A stretch of DNA of 12,198 bases from Candidatus Roizmanbacteria bacterium CG22_combo_CG10-13_8_21_14_all_34_12 (GTDB taxonomy: Bacteria > Patescibacteriota > Microgenomatia > UBA1406 > GWC2-37-13), in NCBI GenBank assembly GCA_002786595.1, contig PCTC01000029.1:1-12198 (forward strand). The letters run 5' to 3'. The notes beneath the pieces are model-generated. The model saw only the letters and a program-made list of their open reading frames with translations. It was not told the DNA's origin and made no database searches. The position numbers were made by a program, and so were the translations under genes. Every line of letters starts with the position of its first letter. The stretch's first letter is position 1. Positions 1 to 5,663 of this stretch are shown piece by piece.

Positions 1-1
1 T

Positions 2-889
2 AAATTTGCTTCGCTAAATTCGGCTGTTTGGTCAGGTGGCTCCTTTGTTTATATTCCAAAAGGAGTAAAATTACCGATGCCTTTGCAGGCATATTTCAGG
101 ATTAATGCAGAACGTTTTGGTCAATTCGAGAGAACTTTAATAATTGCCGAGGAAGGAAGCTTCGTTCATTACATTGAAGGTTGTACTGCGCCTATTTATA
201 CGACGGCTTCGCTTCATGCAGCGGTTGTGGAAATTTTTGTTAAACGTGGAGCCAGAGTCCGTTATACTACTGTTCAAAATTGGAGTCACAATATTTACAA
301 TTTAGTAACAAAGAGAGCTACTGTTGATGAAGAAGGAATAATGGAATGGGTTGATTGTAATATAGGTAGCGGGGTAACAATGAAATACCCAAGTGTTATT
401 TTAAAAGGAAAAAAATCACACGGAGAAGTCCTATCAATTGCTTATGCGGCCAAAGGACAACATCAGGATGCTGGAGCAAAAATGTATCATCTAGCACCGG
501 ACACCTCTTCCAGAATAATTTCTAAATCTATTTCAAAGGATGGAGGACGAACTTCATATAGAGGATTAGTATCAGTATCGCTGGGTGCAAAAAATTCTAA
601 AGTATACGTTTCATGTGACGCTTTAATCATGGATGAGGAATCTCGTTCAGATACCTATCCTTATATGAGGATTAGCGAAAAAGACTGTGAAGTTCAGCAT
701 GAAGCGACCGTTGAAAAATTAGGTGAAGAAAAATTATTTTATTTAACATCTCGGGGAATTAACAAATCGGAGGCAGAAACTTTGTTGGTTAATGGTTTTA
801 TTGAGCCGGTTGTGAAAGAAATTCCGTTGGAATATTCAATTGAGCTTAACAGGTTGATTAGAATGGAGATGAGCGGGAGTGTAGGATAA
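2..889 (+). CDS. sufB: SufB, Fe-S cluster scaffold subunit (5' end cut off by window)
   Basis: C-terminal 295 residues of SufB, scaffold subunit of the SufBCD complex that builds iron-sulfur clusters in the cytoplasm. The frame is open from base 2, and the residues before the first internal ATG (base 77) read [18 protein letters not shown], a hallmark SufB stretch, so 77 is not the real start. Compared with usual SufB (about 465-495 aa), roughly 170-200 N-terminal residues lie outside the window. Visible functional residues: the cysteine of EGCTAP (nt 182-184, equivalent to E. coli Cys254), the cysteine of SCDALI (nt 614-616, equivalent to Cys405) and, 29 residues later, the second Glu-type position of QHEAT (equivalent to Glu434). 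The end, SGSVG, matches the family's usual C terminus. sufD follows after 9 nt, so they are surely co-transcribed. Family assignment is secure. Confidence 0.97.
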   Translation, partial: KFASLNSAVWSGGSFVYIPKGVKLPMPLQAYFRINAERFGQFERTLIIAEEGSFVHYIEGCTAPIYTTASLHAAVVEIFVKRGARVRYTTVQNWSHNIYNLVTKRATVDEEGIMEWVDCNIGSGVTMKYPSVILKGKKSHGEVLSIAYAAKGQHQDAGAKMYHLAPDTSSRIISKSISKDGGRTSYRGLVSVSLGAKNSKVYVSCDALIMDEESRSDTYPYMRISEKDCEVQHEATVEKLGEEKLFYLTSRGINKSEAETLLVNGFIEPVVKEIPLEYSIELNRLIRMEMSGSVG

Positions 890-898
890 TTTTTACTT

Positions 899-1486
899 AT
901 GAACTTTATAAACTTAAACAAAACCGGAGAAAAAAAATTAGTTTTTAACAAGTCCGGTGATTATACTGTCTTTTTTCATAATCTTTCTGGTGAGTTTGAC
1001 TTTAATATAAAAGCGAGTGGAGTTAACTTGGATATTTTAGGTTTATTTGTTGGCAAAAAATCTGATAATTTTGAATTAAAAACCAATCAGTATCATATTG
1101 CTCCAGGTTCGACCTCAAATCTTTTGATAAAAGGTGTGTTTGACGAGCATTCTAAATTTATTTATCAGGGATTAATAAAAATCGAGAAATCTGGACAGAA
1201 ATCCCATGCTTATCAAAAAAATAAAAATTTAATTTTATCTCCGGATGTTTACGTTGATTCACGGCCATTTTTGGAAATTTTAGCCAATGATGTTTTTTGT
1301 ACCCACGGATCAACAACCGGAAAAATAAACGAAGAGTCGTTGTTTTATTTAAAAAGTCGTGGACTCAATCAAAAAATAGCTGAGAAACTTTATGTTTCAG
1401 GCTTTATACAGGAAATTATTGATAAAATTAAGCCTTATAGCCAATCGATTCTGACCTCCGAGGTCAGAAATAACTTGGCCAAATAA
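899..1486 (+). CDS. sufD: SufD-like Fe-S assembly protein, short form
   Basis: 195-residue SufD/SufB-family protein, partner of SufB in the SufBCD complex. The C-terminal half is clear: VDSRPFLEILANDVFCTHGS followed by a TTGKINEESLFYLKSRGL-type stretch, where FCTHG carries the conserved histidine (His136 here, equivalent to E. coli His360) lying at the SufB-SufD interface. SufD is normally about 400 residues; the N-terminal helical region and much of the beta-helix are absent, and the protein begins almost directly in beta-helix-like sequence. No frame remnant of a longer N terminus fits in the 9-nt gap after sufB, so the short form looks genuine rather than a truncation. A weak TAGGA lies about 12 nt before the ATG. 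sufS starts 1 nt after the stop. Identity as SufD comes from the C terminus and its position; a sufB paralogue is the only alternative. Confidence 0.9.
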   Translation: MNFINLNKTGEKKLVFNKSGDYTVFFHNLSGEFDFNIKASGVNLDILGLFVGKKSDNFELKTNQYHIAPGSTSNLLIKGVFDEHSKFIYQGLIKIEKSGQKSHAYQKNKNLILSPDVYVDSRPFLEILANDVFCTHGSTTGKINEESLFYLKSRGLNQKIAEKLYVSGFIQEIIDKIKPYSQSILTSEVRNNLAK

Positions 1487-1487
1487 T

Positions 1488-2729
1488 ATGATTGATTTTT
1501 TAAATATAAAAAAAAATTTCCCAATTTTTCAGAAACAACCAGATCTTGTTTATCTTGATTCAACAGCTACTTCTTTAAAACCAAAAATAGTAATTAACAA
1601 AATAAAAGAATACTATGAAGAATATTCAGCCAATGTTTTTCGTGGTATTTATCCGATGTCTGAAAAAGCTACAATAGAATTTGAAGAAACAAGAGAAATT
1701 GTTTCTAAATTTATCAATGCAAATAAATCTGAAGAAATTGTTTTTACCAGAAATGCGACTGAATCTTTAAATTTACTTGCCTATTCATTAGGCAGAAAAA
1801 TAGTTGAACCTGGGGACGAAATTGTCACAACTATAATGGAACATCATTCGAACTTTGTTCCTTGGCAAGTATTAGCTGGTGAAGTTGGGGCAATATTTAA
1901 AGTTATTGATATCGATGAAGAAGGATATTTAGAATTCAGAATTCAGAATTCAGAATTGTTAAAACAAATAATAACTAAAAAAACTAAAATTCTTGCCTTA
2001 ACCTATGTTTCGAATATGTTGGGGACGATTAATCCGATTAAAGAAATAATTAGTGAGTTCAAAAGAATTAATCCGAAAATTATTGTCATCGTTGATGCAG
2101 CGCAGGCAGTGCCTCATTTGAAAATTGATGTTCATGATTTAGGAGCTGACTTCATAGTCTTTTCTTCCCATAAAATGTTGGGGCCAACGGCGGTAGGAGT
2201 ACTTTGGGGAAAAGAAAGACTACTTAAAGAAATGTATCCTTTTATGTATGGTGGAGATATGATAGACGAGGTTTATATTGATAGAACAACTTATAAAAAC
2301 CCGCCTCATAAATTTGAAGCAGGTACACCGGCAATTGGTGAAATAATTGCTTTGAAAGAAGCAGTAAAATTTTTGGACAAAATCGGCATGGATAATATTC
2401 AAATACATGAGAAAAAAATAACAGATTTTGCAATTAATCGATTAACCAATACATTTGGTCAGTCAATCAAAATATACGGACCAAAAAATATTGAGGATCG
2501 CGGGGGAATTATGTCTTTCACTTTTGATAAATTTCATCCCCATGACATAGCCCAAATTTTAGCGGATGATGGAATTTGCGTTCGGGCCGGTCACCACTGC
2601 GCAATGCCTCTGCACACACGTTTAAACGTTCCAGCAACAGTCAGGGCGAGCTTCTACTTATATAATGATGAAAGAGATGTTAATAAGTTGATTGAGGGAT
2701 TAAAGAAAGTAAAAGAAATATTAAAATGA
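1488..2729 (+). CDS. sufS: Cysteine desulfurase SufS (PLP-dependent)
   Basis: 413-residue class V aminotransferase-fold enzyme of the SufS/CsdA group, which takes sulfur from L-cysteine as an enzyme persulfide and passes it to SufU. Visible motifs: substrate and cofactor segment TRNATESLN near residue 90; MEHHSNFVPW near 120; the VDAAQAVPH segment binding PLP; the PLP lysine in FSSHKMLGP (Lys229); and the persulfide cysteine in RAGHHCAMPLH (Cys371, equivalent to E. coli Cys364). The RAGHHCAMP loop and the SufU gene next door mark it as SufS rather than NifS/IscS. Full family length. It starts 1 nt after sufD with no Shine-Dalgarno, and its TGA overlaps the sufU ATG (ATGA), implying translational coupling. 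Around residues 149-158 a 7-bp tandem repeat adds a few residues in a surface-loop region. Confidence 0.97.
   Translation: MIDFLNIKKNFPIFQKQPDLVYLDSTATSLKPKIVINKIKEYYEEYSANVFRGIYPMSEKATIEFEETREIVSKFINANKSEEIVFTRNATESLNLLAYSLGRKIVEPGDEIVTTIMEHHSNFVPWQVLAGEVGAIFKVIDIDEEGYLEFRIQNSELLKQIITKKTKILALTYVSNMLGTINPIKEIISEFKRINPKIIVIVDAAQAVPHLKIDVHDLGADFIVFSSHKMLGPTAVGVLWGKERLLKEMYPFMYGGDMIDEVYIDRTTYKNPPHKFEAGTPAIGEIIALKEAVKFLDKIGMDNIQIHEKKITDFAINRLTNTFGQSIKIYGPKNIEDRGGIMSFTFDKFHPHDIAQILADDGICVRAGHHCAMPLHTRLNVPATVRASFYLYNDERDVNKLIEGLKKVKEILK
1931..1958 (+). repeat. In-frame 7-bp tandem repeat (AGAATTC x3 + AGAATTG) inside sufS
   Basis: Four back-to-back copies of a heptamer, three AGAATTC and a last AGAATTG, lie inside sufS and are translated as EFRIQNSEL. 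Because 7 is not a multiple of 3, only a change of three units keeps the frame, and three extra copies (21 bp) is what is present beyond a single unit. SufS proteins usually run from the 'G-Y-L' turn straight into the 'L-I-x-x-K-T-K' helix here, so the repeat seems to be an insertion tolerated in a loop. The unit is part of overlapping EcoRI-like palindromes (GAATTC). Confidence 0.85.
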
Positions 2730-3079
2730 ACATTTATCAGGACATAATCCTTGACCATTATCATCATCCCCATAATTTTGGTAATCTAAACAAGTTTAGT
2801 AAATCTATACAGGTAAGTAATCCATTGTGTGGTGACAAAATTGGAATGACGGTAAATTTTGAAAAAAACGAAATAAAGGAAATTAAATTTCAAGGAGAGG
2901 GCTGTGTGATTTCTACCGCATCTGCTTCAATGTTAACTGATTATGCTAAAGATAAATCAAAACATGAATTGAAAAAGCTTGATTCTAAGTTTATTATTAA
3001 GATGCTGGGAATAGATTTAGGATTAAACAGAATCAAATGCGCAGTCTTGCCGTTGGAAGCTTTGCATAAGCTGTTATAA
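2726..3079 (+). CDS. sufU: SufU-like sulfur acceptor / scaffold, compact form
   Basis: 117-residue SufU/IscU-family protein that accepts persulfide sulfur from SufS. The three family cysteines and the aspartate are all present: Cys35 and Asp37 in NPLCGDKIG, Cys60 in GEGCVISTASASML, and Cys105 in RIKCAVLPLEAL. This is the zinc-binding and sulfur-accepting set known from B. subtilis SufU (Cys41, Asp43, Cys66, Cys128). That protein is about 147 residues; here the stretch between the second and third cysteine sites is about 17 residues shorter, and the C-terminal tail after the last cysteine is short. Start codon overlaps the sufS stop. With SufS adjacent and no SufE in the window, this is the likely sulfur relay of the system. 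Family certain; relay rather than scaffold role inferred. Confidence 0.92.
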   Translation: MNIYQDIILDHYHHPHNFGNLNKFSKSIQVSNPLCGDKIGMTVNFEKNEIKEIKFQGEGCVISTASASMLTDYAKDKSKHELKKLDSKFIIKMLGIDLGLNRIKCAVLPLEALHKLL

Positions 3080-3102
3080 AAATTATAAATTTTAAAGATT
3101 AT

Positions 3103-3375
3103 ATGGATAAAATAAAAGATGAGAAGAATCCTTCTGGTCCGATTACGTTAAAATCCGGTTATAAAATTTGGGTGGATCGGGATTTATGCATTGGAGCGGC
3201 TACCTGCATCGCCGTTTCTCCCAAGGCCTATGTCTTGGATAAAGAAGCTAAAGCTGTGATCTTAGATACAATTGACGAAGATACAATTGAAAATATAATT
3301 GAATCGGCAAAGGCGTGTCCTGTGGTAGCAATTATAATAGAAGATGAGAAGGGAAATCGAGTATTCCCGAAGTAA
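3103..3375 (+). CDS. Small single-cluster ferredoxin with three cysteine ligands
   Basis: 90-residue low-potential-type ferredoxin, a soluble one-cluster electron carrier. The segment WVDRDLCIGAATC gives Cys29 and Cys35, and KACPVVAI gives Cys72 followed by the usual proline. In [4Fe-4S] relatives the first motif is CxxCxxC; here the middle ligand position (residue 32) is alanine. Ferredoxins with that substitution usually bind a [3Fe-4S] cluster or recruit a non-cysteine ligand, so cluster type is an inference. It lies 23 nt after sufU on the same strand, so it is probably the last gene of the suf transcript, and it is a candidate electron acceptor for the 2-oxoacid oxidoreductase at 5664-8289. 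No Shine-Dalgarno is visible; the ATG follows an AT-rich leader. Residues 1-20 form a short N-terminal extension before the ferredoxin fold. Confidence 0.9.
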   Translation: MDKIKDEKNPSGPITLKSGYKIWVDRDLCIGAATCIAVSPKAYVLDKEAKAVILDTIDEDTIENIIESAKACPVVAIIIEDEKGNRVFPK

Positions 3376-3449
3376 AAACTAGTTTAATCATTTATTTTTT
3401 TAATGATCATAAATTTCTAATAAAATTATTAATTTGTTAATTTAAAATT

Positions 3450-3695
3450 ATGAAAAAGTTTTTTCAAGATAATTTGAAGGCAGGATTATTATTTAGTCTT
3501 ATAGGAATTTTTTTAATGATATTTAAATTTGGATTGTTAGGAATTGTATTTTCAGTTTTTGGATTCATAAAAAGCAGAAAAGCAATAAAAGAAGGTAAGC
3601 AATTAGGAATTATTGGTGGAATCTTAAGTTTTGTAGGTATAGCTTATTTTCTATTGATAGTATTTATTCTTGGATATGTTTTAACTAAACGTTAA
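3450..3695 (+). CDS. Small two-helix membrane protein, DUF4190-like
   Basis: 81 residues with two hydrophobic stretches, about 12-40 and 54-78, separated by a basic loop (KSRKAIKEGKQ). The pattern of glycine-rich helix, short basic linker, then GIIGGILSFVGIAYF resembles the small DUF4190-type inner-membrane proteins common in Gram-positive and CPR bacteria; no function is known for them. No signal peptide cleavage site or enzyme motif is visible. It opens a run of AT-rich genes for membrane proteins on the same strand, 74 nt after the ferredoxin. No convincing promoter or Shine-Dalgarno was found in that gap. Being a gene is supported by its length, its consistent membrane pattern and its spacing with the next gene. 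Confidence 0.7.
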   Translation: MKKFFQDNLKAGLLFSLIGIFLMIFKFGLLGIVFSVFGFIKSRKAIKEGKQLGIIGGILSFVGIAYFLLIVFILGYVLTKR

Positions 3696-3721
3696 TATAT
3701 CTTTATTTAAAAAAAATATTT

Positions 3722-4090
3722 ATGAAATTAGAATGGAGTTTAAATAAAATATTTAGAATCATTCCTTTATTTGGTTATTCAACAATTTTTTTACTCTCAT
3801 TTTATTTAACAGTTATATCTTTATTACGAATTTTTACACATAGACTTTATCTTGAAATAATTAAAATTGATGTTTTTGTATTTTTATTATATTTTTCTTT
3901 CTCAATTTTTTTATTATTTCTAACATTGGCTATTTATAAAAAGAAAAAATGGGCTTATAAAATTAGTATTATCCTTACCGTATTTTCTCTATATGATTTA
4001 TTTTCAAAAACGGAATATCTAATATTAAATTTAATAATTCTTGCATCTGGTATTATATTAATAATTTATCGCAAAGATTTTTATAATTAA
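3722..4090 (+). CDS. Hypothetical multi-pass membrane protein
   Basis: 122 residues, mostly hydrophobic, with about four predicted membrane segments near 12-36, 48-70, 79-96 and 98-114. A cluster of lysines (YKKKKWAYK, around 72-80) marks a cytoplasmic loop, and the protein ends in a charged tail (IYRKDFYN). I do not recognise a family. It lies 26 nt after the 81-aa membrane protein and 22 nt before the anchored protein, on the same strand, so the three are probably one transcript. Base composition is strikingly AT-rich, with many ATT/TTA/TTT codons, as expected of membrane helices in such a genome but also different from the flanking enzyme genes. Confidence 0.65.
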   Translation: MKLEWSLNKIFRIIPLFGYSTIFLLSFYLTVISLLRIFTHRLYLEIIKIDVFVFLLYFSFSIFLLFLTLAIYKKKKWAYKISIILTVFSLYDLFSKTEYLILNLIILASGIILIIYRKDFYN

Positions 4091-4112
4091 AAGTTATGTT
4101 TCTAAAATTTTT

Positions 4113-4727
4113 ATGATAACTCAAAAAAAATTCTCTCGATTAATACTAATAGTAGGAATAATTGGTATATTAATAATCGGTGGCTCATTTTTTTTCAGTA
4201 ATAATAAGAATAATTTTTTTCAAAACATTACTCTTAATAACCCAAATCAGTTAAAGACTTATAAAAATGAATCTTTTGGTTATGAATTCCAGTACGATAG
4301 AAACTCAAAAGTTTATTATGAAGTTAAGAATGGACATATATTTATTGATGAAGTCGATAGGGGTCTTGATAGGGATCCTATTGAAGAAAAAAAAGGAGTG
4401 ATAGTAAGACTATCTAATGATAATCTTTGGGTAACCAAAAAAGGTCGGAAGCTGGACGATACTCATTATTTCCTTTTAGAAATAGGAGAAAAATGCGTAA
4501 GTTATAATAATGTCAATCTAACCTATAAAGTTATTAATGGATTAACTTTTCAATATTATGAAGTAAAAAATGAAATTGAAGGTAAAGGTATTGTTAGGGT
4601 TGCTTGTCTAACACAAAATGGTAGAAGTTGGAGTCTAGTTAATCAAACTTATTTTGAAGAAAATTTTGAAAAAACAGGCAAATTGTTTAATCAGATACTT
4701 TCATCTTTCAAATTAACCATTTTTTAA
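4113..4727 (+). CDS. Membrane-anchored extracytoplasmic protein, unknown function
   Basis: 204 residues. A short basic N terminus (KKFSR) is followed by one hydrophobic helix (about 9-29), then a polar domain, so the protein is most likely anchored in the membrane with the rest outside. The domain starts with YKNESFGYEFQYD, a phrase seen at the head of many small secreted CPR proteins, and ends with LFNQILSSFKL, which in such proteins closes a PsbP-like or similar compact alpha/beta fold. The two cysteines, one in EKCVSY and one in VACLTQ, could form a disulfide. There is no lipobox at the helix end. The fold is a resemblance I noticed, not a secure assignment. Same strand and spacing as the two preceding membrane genes. 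Confidence 0.65.
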   Translation: MITQKKFSRLILIVGIIGILIIGGSFFFSNNKNNFFQNITLNNPNQLKTYKNESFGYEFQYDRNSKVYYEVKNGHIFIDEVDRGLDRDPIEEKKGVIVRLSNDNLWVTKKGRKLDDTHYFLLEIGEKCVSYNNVNLTYKVINGLTFQYYEVKNEIEGKGIVRVACLTQNGRSWSLVNQTYFEENFEKTGKLFNQILSSFKLTIF

Positions 4728-5116
4728 ATATTTCTAGAAAGTTAAAAAAGTTAAATTAGTAGTTATAATAGATTTAAAATATACTGAGGATAATATAGAT
4801 GCTTATTAAAATACTTTGGTTCTAGATTAGAATAGCATTAGCTATACTAGTAATAATAATTGTTTTTTAATAAACCACATCGTGTTTTTCTATTTTAAAT
4901 AATCAAAAGCTTTATGAAATAATATATTTTTTATCTAATTCTAAAAATAATGACAATGATTTTTTTACAATTTTAAAAAATCTTAGAATTTTAAACTAAG
5001 CTTTAATAACGAAAATAACTAAATAACCTTAACTTGTTAATCTTAATTATCAGTAATACAGCTAATATTAGGTAAGATAAATAAATAATAAATGACTATA
5101 AATTTTTATAAATAAA
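4728..5116. other. 389-nt AT-rich gap without an intact gene
   Basis: Very AT-rich stretch between the anchored protein and the STM3941-like gene. Its first two thirds contain a decayed reading frame (4799-4999, listed separately). The rest, 5000-5116, is A/T-rich with many stops in every frame; a loose TTGTTA at 5034 has no matching -10 box at proper spacing, so no promoter is called. No tRNA-like, CRISPR-like or strong hairpin structure was seen. Confidence 0.6.
4799..4999 (+). pseudogene. Possible decayed small membrane or secreted protein gene
   Basis: One frame running from an ATG at 4799, preceded by a good GAGGA at 4786-4790 (8 nt away), encodes what looks like a start plus membrane helix (MLIKILWF, stop, IRIALAILVIIIVF), then two adjacent stop codons, then 41 uninterrupted codons, including NNQKLYEIIYFLSNS and ending FFTILKNLRILN before TAA at 4997. 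All pieces are in the same frame, interrupted only by TAG at 4823 and TAA at 4868 and 4871. A ribosome site, a hydrophobic N terminus and a polar amphipathic C terminus in one frame suggest a gene inactivated by point mutations. In such AT-rich DNA chance hydrophobic frames are common, so this remains tentative. Confidence 0.3.
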
Positions 5117-5638
5117 ATGAATAATTCAATTAAAATCACAGAATCTAAAATAAATTATAGCCTTATGTTAATAAATGGAGTATTTTTACTTCCGTTTTCC
5201 TACCTATTTTACGTTCCTAATCGTTTATTTTTTTATTTTTTTCTTGTCTTAGGTTTATTTGGTCTATTATCAGGATTGATTGGTCTAGTTTTACCTGGTC
5301 CTTATATTGTTATTAATCAAGATAATATTTTAATAAAATTAGCTGATAACAGTTCTCATGTAATCTCTTGGAATGAAGTAAAAGCTGTTGGTTATTTTAA
5401 TTATGGACTGTATCAAGGTTTTGCATTTATTTTTAAGGATAAAAATAAGTATATTTTTAACTTAAAACTTATGGACAAAAGAATGCTATTTTCGTATGAA
5501 GTTTTAAAAAAAACATTAAGTGAGAAATTTTCTGGTAGTTTGTTAATAAATGTTAATGCAGTTGGTGAAAAAAATATTGATAAGATTATTAACTTTATTA
5601 ATCAATTAAATCCCAACTTATTTAAGCTAAAAATTTAA
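5117..5638 (+). CDS. STM3941-like membrane protein with PH-like domain
   Basis: 173 residues. Two membrane helices at the N terminus (about 14-36 and 39-62) are followed by a soluble part beginning LPGPYIVINQDNILIKL and continuing with VISWNEVKAVGYF. This layout, a two-helix hairpin followed by a small beta-rich domain with an I-x-W-x-(D/E)-(I/V) strand, is that of the STM3941 family and related bacterial PH-like membrane proteins, whose function is unknown. The C-terminal third (about 120-170) looks alpha-helical and amphipathic. The ATG follows an AT-rich leader with no Shine-Dalgarno. It ends 25 nt before korA on the same strand and may be co-transcribed with it, though it shares the AT-rich character of the genes to its left. 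Confidence 0.7.
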   Translation: MNNSIKITESKINYSLMLINGVFLLPFSYLFYVPNRLFFYFFLVLGLFGLLSGLIGLVLPGPYIVINQDNILIKLADNSSHVISWNEVKAVGYFNYGLYQGFAFIFKDKNKYIFNLKLMDKRMLFSYEVLKKTLSEKFSGSLLINVNAVGEKNIDKIINFINQLNPNLFKLKI

Positions 5639-5663
5639 TTTATCAAGAATACTAGATAATAAT

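Noticed and set aside
77..79. ATG at 77 as the start of sufB
   Set aside because: The frame is open to the window edge and the preceding codons encode a conserved SufB motif, so 77 is an internal methionine.
2220..2433. Antisense open frames within sufS, and similar ones within korA and lon
   Set aside because: They lie wholly inside clear enzyme genes, have no recognisable protein features and are expected by chance.
3387..3407. Hairpin ATCATT...AATGAT after the ferredoxin gene as a terminator
   Set aside because: Only six weak A/T-rich pairs, and the T-run lies in the loop instead of after the stem.
4728..5116. Non-coding RNA or riboswitch in the AT-rich gap
   Set aside because: No stable stem pattern or known conserved motif could be seen; the in-frame fossil is the better reading.
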